From an uncultured Clostridia bacterium (GTDB lineage: Bacteria > Bacillota > Clostridia > Oscillospirales > Ruminococcaceae): a stretch of 50,228 nucleotides of DNA. Under the pieces are notes generated by a model. The model was not told where the DNA came from. It saw only the letters and a list, made by a program, of their open reading frames with translations, and ran no database searches. The DNA lies in contig CAMZIK010000006.1 of NCBI GenBank assembly GCA_947307175.1, positions 1-50,228 of the forward strand. The letters are read 5' to 3'. Shown piece after piece: positions 15,373 through 23,530 of this stretch (positions are counted from its first letter, which is position 1; each line of letters starts with the position of its first letter). The position numbers were made by a program, and so were the translations under genes.

Positions 15373-16516
15373 ATACCTGGGAAGGATTTTTTTCTTTCAG
15401 CGTCACCGTTACCTCAAGCCCGTTCCCCGTATTTCTCAGTAAAAGCTCTGCACCCATCTTGCTGCAAAGATACTTTACTATATACAGTCCCAGACCGCTT
15501 CCCGCAGCGCCTTTGTGACCCCTGTAAAACTTTTCAGTGACAAAAGCCATATCTTCGTCAGGGATTCCGCCGCCGTGGTCGGTGAATCTTACCGCAAGAG
15601 TCCTGTCCTTGTACTCTGCGGCAACATCAATATCAGTCTTTGCATATTTTCTTGCATTGGTTATGATGTTTTCAACTATCTGCTTTAGCCTGTCAGGGTC
15701 AGCAACAGTGATAAACTTCTTGTCAGGCTTTTCAAAATGTATCTCATTTCCCTGCGGATCAAGTTCGTCTATCGTTTCTTCGAGCAGTCTGCAGACCTCT
15801 GTGTCAACAGCCTTTATGTCCAGCATTTCAAGGTCGGACAGCGAGTGTATGAACAGGTCGTTTGTAAGCTTTGAGACCTCGTCGCACTTGCGCATGATAA
15901 CGTCAAGATACCTGTGTCTCTTTTCGGGGGAGTTGTCAAGGTAAGCATCAAGACCCTCTGCATAAGCACGTATAGATGCAACAGGAGTCTTTATGTCGTG
16001 GGAGAGCGTAGCGATGACCGTCTTGTTGTTTTCCACCGCCTGCTTTTCGCCTGCCCGTGCAGAGATTATCTCACGGCGCATACTGTCAAAAGCCCATGTG
16101 AACTTTCCGAAATAGTTCTTGCGCTCATATTGAAGCGGTATGTCAAAGTTTCCCGCTGCCAGCTCTCCCGCATATTTTTCAAGCTTAGCGAACGGGCGCA
16201 GTACCGCAAAATATGTGTATAAAGCATTCAGGAAAATGAACGTCGCAGCGATAAGGCATATCCATACTATGCTGTAATTCGCTTTTGTTTTGACATCAAG
16301 AGTGCGCAGCTGTTCCTCAAGGTCTGTGAGCAGTTCGTCAGCTTTCTGCGTGTCGCCCTGACGTATAACAGTCTGTATCTCATTGACCGAAACGATCTGA
16401 TCGTTTCGTGCCTCATCAAGATTAGTCTTGGAATTTATCATGTAAAACAATACTCCTGCCAGCGCGATCAGGATCGAGAACACAAGCGCCTGCGTAAAAA
16501 GTTTAGTCTTCATCAC
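15368..16516 (-). CDS. Sensor histidine kinase
   Basis: A 382-residue membrane kinase. TM1 (~6-28) and TM2 (~82-106) enclose an extracellular loop of only ~55 residues. A HAMP-like segment follows (PFAKLEKYAGELAAGNFDIP), then HisKA with the H-box ATLSHDIKTPVASI and HATPase_c with N-box NIITNARKYAK, G1 DHGGGIP and G2 GAAGSGLGLYIV. It autophosphorylates on the H-box His and passes the phosphate to the regulator encoded just upstream; the two genes overlap by ATGA. It probably senses an envelope signal, possibly together with the FtsX transporter. Confidence 0.93.
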   Translation of the reverse strand: MMKTKLFTQALVFSILIALAGVLFYMINSKTNLDEARNDQIVSVNEIQTVIRQGDTQKADELLTDLEEQLRTLDVKTKANYSIVWICLIAATFIFLNALYTYFAVLRPFAKLEKYAGELAAGNFDIPLQYERKNYFGKFTWAFDSMRREIISARAGEKQAVENNKTVIATLSHDIKTPVASIRAYAEGLDAYLDNSPEKRHRYLDVIMRKCDEVSKLTNDLFIHSLSDLEMLDIKAVDTEVCRLLEETIDELDPQGNEIHFEKPDKKFITVADPDRLKQIVENIITNARKYAKTDIDVAAEYKDRTLAVRFTDHGGGIPDEDMAFVTEKFYRGHKGAAGSGLGLYIVKYLCSKMGAELLLRNTGNGLEVTVTLKEKNPSQVS

Positions 16517-17199
16517 TTATCCTCCAGAATGTATCCTACTCCCCATACTGTCTTTATAAAACGGGGCTTCGCAGGTTCGCTTTCCAGCTTTTCTCTCAGC
16601 CAGCGGATATGTACCGTCAGTGTTGACGGCTCAACCATAGAAAACGCACCCCAGACTTCATTTATCAGCTTGTCCTTGGCGATCGCCTCATTTTTATGCT
16701 CGCAAAGATATGCAAGCAGATCAAATTCTTTCAGCGAAAGGTTTACCGCCTTGCCGTCACGTGTGACCGTCCTTGCAGTGATATTTACCGTAATGTTTCC
16801 GAAGCTGACTGTCTTTTCCTTGTCCGTGCTGCCGTATGTGCGCCTTATCAGCGCATTTATCCTTGAAAGCAGTTCCTTCATCGAATAAGGCTTTGGAAGA
16901 TAATCGTCGCCGCCTATGTCAAATCCGGTTATCCTGTCTGTCTCGCTGGTGCGTGCGCTTGCAAATATCACAGGAACATTTGAGACCTCTCTCAGCTGCC
17001 TGCAGACTTCAAAACCCGATGAATCGGGAAGATTGATGTCAAGCAGTATCAGATCAAAGCTGCTTTCCGACAGTATATCAAAGCCCTTTTCGCTGCTCTC
17101 TGCGCTTTTCACCTCAAAGCCTTTGCTTTCGAGCATATCGGTGATTATCATCGAAAGGTCACTATCATCATCTATTATCAGTATTTTTCTGTTTGCCAT
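16513..17199 (-). CDS. OmpR-family response regulator
   Basis: A 228-residue regulator: receiver domain (~1-115) with acidic pair DDDSD, phospho-acceptor Asp in LILLDINLPDSSG, Thr/Ser in IFASARTS and Lys in YLPKPYS. The winged-helix DNA-binding domain follows (~128-225: LSLKEFDLLAYLCEHKNEAI, then VHIRWLREKLE). The ORF-track start at 17265 adds a hydrophobic extension unlike this family; ATG 17199 has GGGGGAA upstream and is preferred. It likely binds the CTTAA repeats in front of the ABC genes. First gene of the operon; its own promoter is not obvious. Confidence 0.93.
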   Translation of the reverse strand: MANRKILIIDDDSDLSMIITDMLESKGFEVKSAESSEKGFDILSESSFDLILLDINLPDSSGFEVCRQLREVSNVPVIFASARTSETDRITGFDIGGDDYLPKPYSMKELLSRINALIRRTYGSTDKEKTVSFGNITVNITARTVTRDGKAVNLSLKEFDLLAYLCEHKNEAIAKDKLINEVWGAFSMVEPSTLTVHIRWLREKLESEPAKPRFIKTVWGVGYILEDK

Positions 17200-17327
17200 A
17201 GCAGTTCCCCCAAAAATTAAAGCTAACAATATACTATCACAAATCAAGGCTGAAATCAACAACAAGCCGCAAAAAAATGCTCCTCCAAGCTTCTTGCTCC
17301 TGTTTTTCTCGTCTCTGAAAGAACAAA

Positions 17328-17343
17328 TGTTTCACGTGAAACA
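17328..17343. promoter_or_regulatory. parS: parS chromosome-partitioning site
   Basis: TGTTTCACGTGAAACA is a perfect 16-bp palindrome (18 bp with flanking A/T) identical to the Firmicute ParB-binding consensus TGTTNCACGTGAAACA. It lies in a 260-bp gap between a lipoprotein's 3' end and a regulator gene. ParB loads here, spreads and recruits SMC; parS sites cluster around the replication origin in most bacteria. ParA/ParB genes are not in the window. Confidence 0.85.
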
Positions 17344-17404
17344 TTTTGCAGAAAAAGTGCGCTTTAGAACTTCTTGTCTCTTGCCTCTGTTCTCTTGCTT
17401 CAAG

Positions 17405-17438
17405 AGGAAAAAGCCTGCACCGCTTTGGGTACAGGCTT
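17405..17438 (-). terminator. Terminator of the tandem lipoprotein operon
   Basis: Minus strand AAGCCTGTACC, 6-base loop, GGTGCAGGCTT, then TTTCC, downstream of the stop at 17460. Confidence 0.75.
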
Positions 17439-17459
17439 GGAAGGAATATTGGAGGTCTT

Positions 17460-19049
17460 TCATTTTTTGTTCTGGTCAAATATCTCCATCGCTTCGTTAT
17501 AGGCATCAATAGCTTTTGCTGCGTTTTCGTCCTCAACGGTCTTATCGTTGTCGCCTCTTGAGCGAAGCATAACGAACCTGCCGTCAACGACCGCATAGAG
17601 TGTTTCCTGTCCGTAGTCATACATCCTGTTCACCGTTGTGACCTTGGCATTGGGGTCAATTTTAGCGGCGTATTCAAGTCCTTCAGTGAGCTTGTCCGTA
17701 TCCGCTTTCTTCTTTTCGGGAGAGGCTGTCTGAGAATGTATGCCTATCTGCTCTGTGAGCCAGTCGGAAAACTCCCTTCTGCCGCTTCCTTCTATTGCAG
17801 AGAAATCAAAATGATACAGATCGCCTTTCTTGCTGACGTAACTGCCTTGGATATAAGTTCCCTCGGCGTAGTTCGTGCGGACATAGATAAATGCGATGTC
17901 ATTTGCTGTGAGCTTCTTTGAGCTGTCAGGAGTGTTCTTGCCGAAGTATTCTTCTTTCACTAAGTTTTTCGGCGTGCATATCTCTTTTTGGATAAGCTCG
18001 TCAAGCTTCTGCTTTTCATTTATGTCATTGTCAAGGTAATATGTCTTGCCGTCAGGAGTTTTCAGCACCAGAATGCTTTTTCCGCCCTGAAGCTGCGGTG
18101 CATCTGCAAGAATGCCTTCAGCAAGCGTATACTCTCCGCCTTCGCTGTTTTTCGCCGTGATGAACGGTGTGCCGCCGCCCTGAACTACCTGTGCGCCCTG
18201 GAGAGTTATCTCTTTTTGCCCGACGATCCTGCAAAGCTTCTCAAAAAGCTCCTTTCTGATATTGAAATCTTCTGCCGAGCCTTCATAGTAGTATCTTCTT
18301 TCAGCTTGCTCATCTGTCTTCTGAGCCTTTGCGCTGAATTCATAGCTTGTGATCCTGTAATTGCAAAAGTCGTCCTTCGTCGTCGGAGCAGGACTTATCT
18401 TGTCGCCGCCTGATTCACCGACGATGTTCTCCTGACGCATAACGCCCTTTTTGAGAAGCACCTCAAATTCCTGCTGGAGCTGATAGCCTGGCTGGAGGAT
18501 ATGCCACGAATTCGGTCCTTTCAGAACATAAACGTTTGCACCGCCGTCGTTGTCTCCGCTGACGAGCAAGCCGTCAGATACGGTGTATTTTGAGTAGAAA
18601 TCGTCTTTTCCGTCCTTTTTCAGCGTAAGGATAGCGCTCCCTCCGCCCTGAACGTCCTGATCGTCCTTTAACTGCACTTCGCTGTTCTTTATCAGCTCAC
18701 AAAGCATCTCATAGACACGCTTTTTGGTGCTTTCATCAATTATCTCACCGTTATATGTTGTGTGTACCTTTGTTTCTGTATCGTAGTCCTGCGCTTTTGC
18801 GAAAAACTTGAAATCTGTGTATTTCAGCAGTTCTGTCATTTCCTGCGCATCGGTCATCTCAAATGAGACAGGTACATGTTCAACAGTGCTGCTTGGGTCT
18901 GCGTTGCTGCTTGGATCTGAATTGCTGGTGTCAGGCTTCTGTGAGGCTGCTGAAATACTCGTACCTGCGCTGTTTTGTGAACTGTCCGAGCAGCCTGCCA
19001 TTGAAAGCACAAGGACTGCTGCAAATATTAAAGCTGCAATTCTTTTCAT
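17460..19049 (-). CDS. Predicted lipoprotein, two-module paralogue
   Basis: A 529-residue lipoprotein: signal MKRIAALIFAAVLVLS and lipobox MAGC, then a Ser/Asp/Pro linker. Two copies of a ~130-residue module follow, recognised by VQGGGSAILTLKKDGKDDF...LLVSG and VQGGGTPFITAKNSEGGEYT...ILADA. Each module starts with a stretch like TDFKFFAKAQDYDTET or YEFSAKAQKTDEQAE. The C-terminal third (IAFIYVRTNYAEGTY...YAVVDGRFVMLRSRGD) is shared with the neighbouring gene. No known domain is recognised; an extracellular binding or signalling role is possible. It lies 21 bp downstream of its paralogue, so the pair is one operon. AAGGAG precedes the ATG. Confidence 0.75.
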   Translation of the reverse strand: MKRIAALIFAAVLVLSMAGCSDSSQNSAGTSISAASQKPDTSNSDPSSNADPSSTVEHVPVSFEMTDAQEMTELLKYTDFKFFAKAQDYDTETKVHTTYNGEIIDESTKKRVYEMLCELIKNSEVQLKDDQDVQGGGSAILTLKKDGKDDFYSKYTVSDGLLVSGDNDGGANVYVLKGPNSWHILQPGYQLQQEFEVLLKKGVMRQENIVGESGGDKISPAPTTKDDFCNYRITSYEFSAKAQKTDEQAERRYYYEGSAEDFNIRKELFEKLCRIVGQKEITLQGAQVVQGGGTPFITAKNSEGGEYTLAEGILADAPQLQGGKSILVLKTPDGKTYYLDNDINEKQKLDELIQKEICTPKNLVKEEYFGKNTPDSSKKLTANDIAFIYVRTNYAEGTYIQGSYVSKKGDLYHFDFSAIEGSGRREFSDWLTEQIGIHSQTASPEKKKADTDKLTEGLEYAAKIDPNAKVTTVNRMYDYGQETLYAVVDGRFVMLRSRGDNDKTVEDENAAKAIDAYNEAMEIFDQNKK

Positions 19050-19070
19050 AGCGATACTCCTTGTTTAGGG

Positions 19071-20294
19071 TCATTCTCCTGCTTCGGGCGCTACGGCGCT
19101 TGACATCAGGGATTCGTAGTATTCTATCGCCTTTTGTGCGTTGTCGTCATGTACGGTCTTATCCACATCGCCTTTTGACTGAAGCATTATCGGTTTGCCG
19201 TCAACGACAGCGTAGATCGTGTTCTGACCGTAATCACACATCTTGTGTTCTTCGGTGATCTCGGCGTCAGGGTCTACCTTTGAGGCGTAGGACAAAGCCT
19301 CTCTGAGCTTGTTGGTGTCCATTGTTTTTCCTTTTACTTCCACGCCGACTTTGTTGATATAATCGAGCACCAGCTGTTCAAAAGAAGTACTATTCTTTCT
19401 TTCCAACTTGAAATTTGTGCTTGAAAAATCAAAGCTGTACACGTTTCCAGCGGTGTCGATGCAACTGCCGTGCAGGCTGAATCCCCATGCGTAGTTGGAA
19501 CGTACGGACATAAAAGCTATCGGGTTTTCGGGCTTGACAAGCTGCTTTTTGTCGGGAGTGTCTCTGTCCTGCGGCATAACGGTCTTTACAAGGTTCTCCA
19601 TGGTCATAACGCCGTTTTGTAAAAGACATTCCAGAGTTCGTTTGTCCCCTATATCAGGACGGAAATAGTAGTATCTTGACTGAGGAGCTTTTAAAATATA
19701 TACCTCTTCGCCGCCTTCTTCCATCGGGTCCTGAACGAGCAAGCCTTTGCAGAGCTTGTACTCTCTTGAATCCTTGGTCTTCAAGGTGAGTATCACACTT
19801 GCGCCGCCCTGAACAGCCTGTTTGCCTTTTAGCGTCAGCTCGCTTTCCTTCAGTATCTTGCAAAAGGTCTTAAAGATGTAGTTCTTAGTCGAATCTTCGG
19901 TTATCTCGCCCTCGAAGTATCTGCGTATCTGCGTTGCGTTGTCGTAATCCTCAGCCTTTGAGAAAAAGCTTAGATCGGTATATTGCTGTTTGATAAGGTC
20001 TTCGATCTCTGTGGTCGCAGGTGTCAGCTTGTCGTCCTTGCTGCTGTCAGGATCTTTAGCGCTTGAGTCTTTTCCACTGTCAGAGTCTTTTCCGCTGCTT
20101 GGATCATCTTTGCCGCTGTCAGGATCACGTCTGTCGGTCAATATCCAGCGGCTGCTTGGGTCTGCATAGCTGCTGTCAGGTTTCTGCGGGACGGTTGAAA
20201 TATCATTTCCTGCTGTTCCTTCTGCGTTTTCCGAGCAGCCTGCCATTGAAAGCACTAAAGCTGCCGCAAGTATAAGAGCTGCGATTTTTTTCAT
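19071..20294 (-). CDS. Predicted lipoprotein, one-module paralogue
   Basis: A 407-residue lipoprotein with signal MKKIAALILAAALVLS and lipobox MAGC. A low-complexity Asp/Ser/Lys linker (DSGKDDPSSGKDSDSGKD) follows, then one copy of the module that occurs twice in the next gene (LSFFSKAEDYDNATQ; VQGGASVILTLKTKDSREY). It ends with the same C-terminal domain (FMSVRSNYAWGFSL; YAVVDGKPIMLQSKGDVDKT). Function unknown. AAAGGAG lies before the ATG. It is the first gene of the pair; its promoter should lie in the 394-bp gap shared with the GntR operon. Confidence 0.75.
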   Translation of the reverse strand: MKKIAALILAAALVLSMAGCSENAEGTAGNDISTVPQKPDSSYADPSSRWILTDRRDPDSGKDDPSSGKDSDSGKDSSAKDPDSSKDDKLTPATTEIEDLIKQQYTDLSFFSKAEDYDNATQIRRYFEGEITEDSTKNYIFKTFCKILKESELTLKGKQAVQGGASVILTLKTKDSREYKLCKGLLVQDPMEEGGEEVYILKAPQSRYYYFRPDIGDKRTLECLLQNGVMTMENLVKTVMPQDRDTPDKKQLVKPENPIAFMSVRSNYAWGFSLHGSCIDTAGNVYSFDFSSTNFKLERKNSTSFEQLVLDYINKVGVEVKGKTMDTNKLREALSYASKVDPDAEITEEHKMCDYGQNTIYAVVDGKPIMLQSKGDVDKTVHDDNAQKAIEYYESLMSSAVAPEAGE

Positions 20295-20574
20295 AGCCGA
20301 TAACTCCTTTCAGATCACCATTTGAAATATATACGAACAGGCAAAATATTTTTATGGCGTTATTTTTCACAAATATCAAGCCTCCGTTTTGTGCATATCT
20401 CCCATAGATCAGCTGCACTTATCAGCCCGACTAACTAACCTCATCATACAGAATAACTGACCAAGCGGCATATGGCGAACGTTTCTGATAAAAAATGTGC
20501 CTGCGGAAAAGTGCGCAAATACGCAGTTTCTGCCGAATGATAAAGAATAATTCTGAAAAATATCAAAAAAGCAC

Positions 20575-20603
20575 TTGACAAATCATCATTTTTGTGTTAT
20601 GGT
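20575..20603 (+). promoter_or_regulatory. Promoter of the GntR-ABC operon
   Basis: TTGACA, 17-bp spacer, TATGGT, about 85 bases before the regulator's ATG. Confidence 0.8.
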
Positions 20604-20624
20604 TAGTTACAGGAGTAATTAACC
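20601..20624. promoter_or_regulatory. Candidate GntR (YtrA-type) operator
   Basis: GGTTAGTTAC-AGGA-GTAATTAACC is an inverted repeat with one mismatch that overlaps the end of the -10 box and the expected transcription start, as expected for autorepression by the first gene of the operon. Confidence 0.7.
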
Positions 20625-20688
20625 AACAAACAAAACAGAGAAACAGCAGAGAACAAAAGAAAGCAGACAACGCAAAGGAGGATAGATA

Positions 20689-21048
20689 ATGCAGATAAAC
20701 TTTGAAAGCGAAAAGCCGATCTTCATACAGCTTGCGGATTGGCTAAGCGACAGTATAATTTCCGGAGCCATAAAAGAAGGGGAGCAGATACCGTCAACAA
20801 CAGAGATGTCGGTGCAGCTCAAAATAAACCCTGCAACAGCGCTCAAAGGCGTAAATATGCTGGTTGACAAGGGTATCATCTATAAGAAAAGGGGACTGGG
20901 TATGTTTGTATCGGACGGTGCAGTGGAAAAGCTCAGAAAAGAAAGACAGGCTGAGTTTTTCGGAGAATATATAAAGAAAATGCTTGACGAGGCTGCAAAG
21001 CTCGGACTGAGCAAGAAAGACATAATCGAGCTTATCGAAAGGGGATAA
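20689..21048 (+). CDS. GntR-family regulator, YtrA subfamily
   Basis: A 119-residue protein with the GntR winged helix at residues ~10-75: PIFIQLADWLSDSIISGAIK, QIPSTTEMSVQLKINPATAL, and GIIYKKRGLGMFVSD. The short C-terminal helical tail (~40 residues) without a ligand domain is the mark of the YtrA subfamily, which usually represses an adjacent ABC transporter operon and responds to cell-wall antibiotics or related stress. The ABC ATPase starts four bases after its stop. AAAGGAGG precedes the ATG. The operator at 20601 is the likely target. Confidence 0.93.
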   Translation: MQINFESEKPIFIQLADWLSDSIISGAIKEGEQIPSTTEMSVQLKINPATALKGVNMLVDKGIIYKKRGLGMFVSDGAVEKLRKERQAEFFGEYIKKMLDEAAKLGLSKKDIIELIERG

Positions 21049-21052
21049 TAAA

Positions 21053-21898
21053 ATGAGAGGGATAGAGCTTAAAAATCTGACAAAATACTATAAAGACACA
21101 AAGGCGCTTGAAGACGTGTCGCTGACGATAGAATACGGAAAGATATACGGACTGCTCGGCAGGAACGGCGCAGGCAAATCCACAATGGTCAACCTCATAT
21201 CAAACCGCATTTTTCCGACTTCGGGAGAGATATACGTTGACGGCGAAATGTCGATAGAAAACGACACAGCGCTTCGCAAGATATTCACCATGAGCGAGCA
21301 TAACCTGCTGCCTGTTGACAAGAAGTTCAAGGACGCAGTTAAGCTGGTAAAGATGTTTTACCCTGAGCTTGACGAGGACTACGCCTTTGCTCTTGCGGAT
21401 AAGTTCGAGCTTGACGTGAAAAAGAAGCTTATGGGGCTTTCAACAGGCTATTCGAGCATAGCAAAGCTCATCATAGCGCTTGCATCAGGTGCTGACTACA
21501 TATTCTTTGACGAGCCTGTTCTCGGTCTTGATGCAAACCACAGAGACCTGTTCTACAAGGAGCTTATCGAGCGCTATGCCCAGACAGGCAGCACCTATAT
21601 CATCTCAACGCATCTTATCGACGAGTGTGCAAGCCTTATCGAGAAAGCTATCATAATAGATAAAGGAAAACTCATCGTTTCGAAAGATACCGAAAGGATA
21701 ATGTCGGATTCATATACCGTAACAGGAGCAGCCGAGCTTGTAGATAAGTACACGGCAGGAAAGACAGTGATAGGAAGCGACACTGTCGGCGGTATCAAAT
21801 CGGCATATGTAAAGGGCAAGCCAGAAAACGTTCCGCAGGGACTTGAAATATCCAAGGCAAGCCTGCAAAGCCTTTTCATTCAGATGACAAATGATTGA
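21053..21898 (+). CDS. ABC transporter ATP-binding protein (YtrB-like)
   Basis: A 281-residue ATPase: Walker A GRNGAGKSTMV, Walker B YIFFDEPVLGLD and switch His in IISTHL. The signature loop reads LSTGYSS instead of LSGGQ, a divergence seen in YtrB-type ATPases, so ATP turnover may be tuned or weak. The C-terminal ~80 residues form a small extra domain. It pairs with the two membrane proteins that follow. The substrate is unknown; related systems respond to peptide antibiotics. Confidence 0.92.
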   Translation: MRGIELKNLTKYYKDTKALEDVSLTIEYGKIYGLLGRNGAGKSTMVNLISNRIFPTSGEIYVDGEMSIENDTALRKIFTMSEHNLLPVDKKFKDAVKLVKMFYPELDEDYAFALADKFELDVKKKLMGLSTGYSSIAKLIIALASGADYIFFDEPVLGLDANHRDLFYKELIERYAQTGSTYIISTHLIDECASLIEKAIIIDKGKLIVSKDTERIMSDSYTVTGAAELVDKYTAGKTVIGSDTVGGIKSAYVKGKPENVPQGLEISKASLQSLFIQMTND

Positions 21899-21920
21899 GA
21901 ACAAAAGGGGATAGCATAAA

Positions 21921-22694
21921 ATGTATACAAAGAAACTGCTTCGTGCCACGTTGAACATCAAGGAGATACTGGTGATGGCGCTCATGCTTGCAGCTATTAT
22001 CGCTGTATTCACCTTTATCGAGTTTCAGGGCGCAAGGGGAGACATAGATGATATTATAGAGAAAAACAGCATAGTTACGCAGGAGGACCTTGACAAGATA
22101 AGCGTTTTATCGCCTGCGGCAGTGATAGCGGTCTTTTCGTCGCTGGCATTCGGTATGGCGTTCCTGACGCAGATGACCAATCTTTCGCTTCAGGTCAACG
22201 TCACAAGAAAGCATCTGTACAGGGCAATGCTTATTTTGCAGTCGATATGTGCTTCGATAATAACGCTCACGGTCATTCCCACCATGCTGGGAACAAACCT
22301 GCTGTTTTCAAAATTCTGCACGGGAGATTACGCAGGACTTGAGAGCAAGTTCAGAGATGCAGCGTTCAATACATGGGTATTTTCAAAGGATATGACGATC
22401 TCAAGCGGAATAGCCGAAGGGATACTTGTAATGCTGCTGGCAGTGTTTGTCTTTACGGTGATCGGAACACTGCTGGGAATGGTACTTACAAGGCTGAGAG
22501 GAGCAGCGCTCGCAGCGGTCTGCATAACAGGGTTTGCTATTGCGGTAGGGCTGCTGATAATGCTGATATTTTTACATACGAGGATCATTTCGATATCTGT
22601 GCTTGCAGGCGTGCTTATAATAATGCTCATCGCACAGCACAGGCTGATAAAAACGCAGTCGCTTGACGCAAGGACTGCAGTAAAGGTTGTTTGA
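21921..22694 (+). CDS. ABC-2-type membrane protein
   Basis: A 257-residue protein with about six hydrophobic segments, including ILVMALMLAAIIAVFTFIEF, AVIAVFSSLAFGMAFLTQM, ILQSICASIITLTVIPTML, GILVMLLAVFVFTVIGTLLG and VCITGFAIAVGLLIMLIF. The extracellular loop after the first segment carries a charged stretch (GARGDIDDIIEKNSI). It is probably one of two permease subunits for the preceding ATPase; sequence identity is too low to name a family by eye. AAAGGGGAT is the likely ribosome binding site. Confidence 0.8.
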   Translation: MYTKKLLRATLNIKEILVMALMLAAIIAVFTFIEFQGARGDIDDIIEKNSIVTQEDLDKISVLSPAAVIAVFSSLAFGMAFLTQMTNLSLQVNVTRKHLYRAMLILQSICASIITLTVIPTMLGTNLLFSKFCTGDYAGLESKFRDAAFNTWVFSKDMTISSGIAEGILVMLLAVFVFTVIGTLLGMVLTRLRGAALAAVCITGFAIAVGLLIMLIFLHTRIISISVLAGVLIIMLIAQHRLIKTQSLDARTAVKVV

Positions 22695-22711
22695 AGAGGA
22701 GGCGTGAGAAA

Positions 22712-23467
22712 ATGAAAAACGATCTTGTCCGTTATACTGTAAAAAAAGGAACAGTGCCAAATATGATCGTCACCGCAGTCGTTTCTGCTGTGATCGCTCT
22801 GGCTGTAATAATAATCGCAGCCATTTTCGGCGATGTTGACAAAGATGATAATACGATCCATAATATTACTACGGCATTTGTAATGTTCTGGGGATTCATA
22901 AGCTCTTTTGCGGTTTGCACCGCAAGCTTCAATTCGAGCATCTGTTTCAACCGTTCGAGAAAGTCTGCAATAAAAGCTGCATTCATATCATTGCTTATAA
23001 GTACGGTCGTATGCAGTGCGGTAAACCTCGGCATAGAAGCGGTGATAGCAGGCTTTTCAAAGACATTTGATTTCAATTATTCCTTTACGCCTCTGATAAA
23101 AGCTTTCGGCGTGCTTAAAGTGAATAATGATGTCGGCGGTCTGCTTCTTGCATACGGTTTCCATATGCTTCTCTACTACCTTGTAAGCGTAACGGGAATG
23201 CTCATCATGTGTGCCTGCATGAAGTTCGGAAAGTGGGCGTGGATAGGTTTCTGGGGAGTCTATATGCTGGCTTTCCTGCTCGGAAAATCTGTTGTCAAGG
23301 GCTTTAAAGAGTTTACTGTGAACGCTTTCGGAAGCGTCGGAATGACAGTGCTTTGCTTAGCGATAGTTCTGTCTGCGCTGTTCACCGTCCTGACGATACT
23401 TCTTATGAGAAAGACCGAGCTTAACAAAAAAACTCTCTTGTTCGGAAACGGATATAGGCGTGCTTGA
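22712..23467 (+). CDS. ABC-2-type membrane protein, second permease subunit
   Basis: A 251-residue membrane protein similar in layout to the preceding one: MIVTAVVSAVIALAVIIIAA, a TM around FVMFWGFISSFAVCTASF, AFISLLISTVVCSAVNLGIE, a TM at LAYGFHMLLYYLVSVTGMLI, IGFWGVYMLAFLLG and VGMTVLCLAIVLSALFTVL. The ORF-track start at 22691 is a TTG; AGGAGG nine bases before the ATG at 22712 decides the start. Last gene of the GntR operon, followed by a terminator. Confidence 0.8.
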   Translation: MKNDLVRYTVKKGTVPNMIVTAVVSAVIALAVIIIAAIFGDVDKDDNTIHNITTAFVMFWGFISSFAVCTASFNSSICFNRSRKSAIKAAFISLLISTVVCSAVNLGIEAVIAGFSKTFDFNYSFTPLIKAFGVLKVNNDVGGLLLAYGFHMLLYYLVSVTGMLIMCACMKFGKWAWIGFWGVYMLAFLLGKSVVKGFKEFTVNAFGSVGMTVLCLAIVLSALFTVLTILLMRKTELNKKTLLFGNGYRRA

Positions 23468-23479
23468 TACAAATAAAAA

Positions 23480-23520
23480 AACCGATGCCTGCGAAAAACA
23501 GACATCGGCTTGTTTTTTTA
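23480..23520. terminator. Bidirectional terminator
   Basis: ACCGATGCCTG, 7-base loop, CAGACATCGGCT, with A-run before and TTTTTTT after; serves the permease gene and the convergent GGDEF gene. Confidence 0.75.
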
Positions 23521-23530
23521 TAGATCATGC

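Larger units (their letters stand above)
20295..20688. other. Divergent intergenic region, lipoprotein pair / GntR operon
   Basis: This 394-bp stretch holds no gene. On the right it has a near-consensus promoter and inverted repeat for the GntR operon (listed separately). At 20430-20440, ACTAACTAACC is a reverse-orientation half-site resembling the GGTTAGTTAC arm of that repeat, beside a leftward TATGAT (20443-20448) that may be the -10 for the lipoprotein operon; no matching -35 was found. The rest shows nothing I can name. Confidence 0.5.

Noticed and set aside
19159-19167. Perfect DnaA box TTATCCACA
   Set aside because: A single 9-mer inside a coding region is expected by chance in 50 kb; no cluster or AT-rich unwinding element accompanies it.
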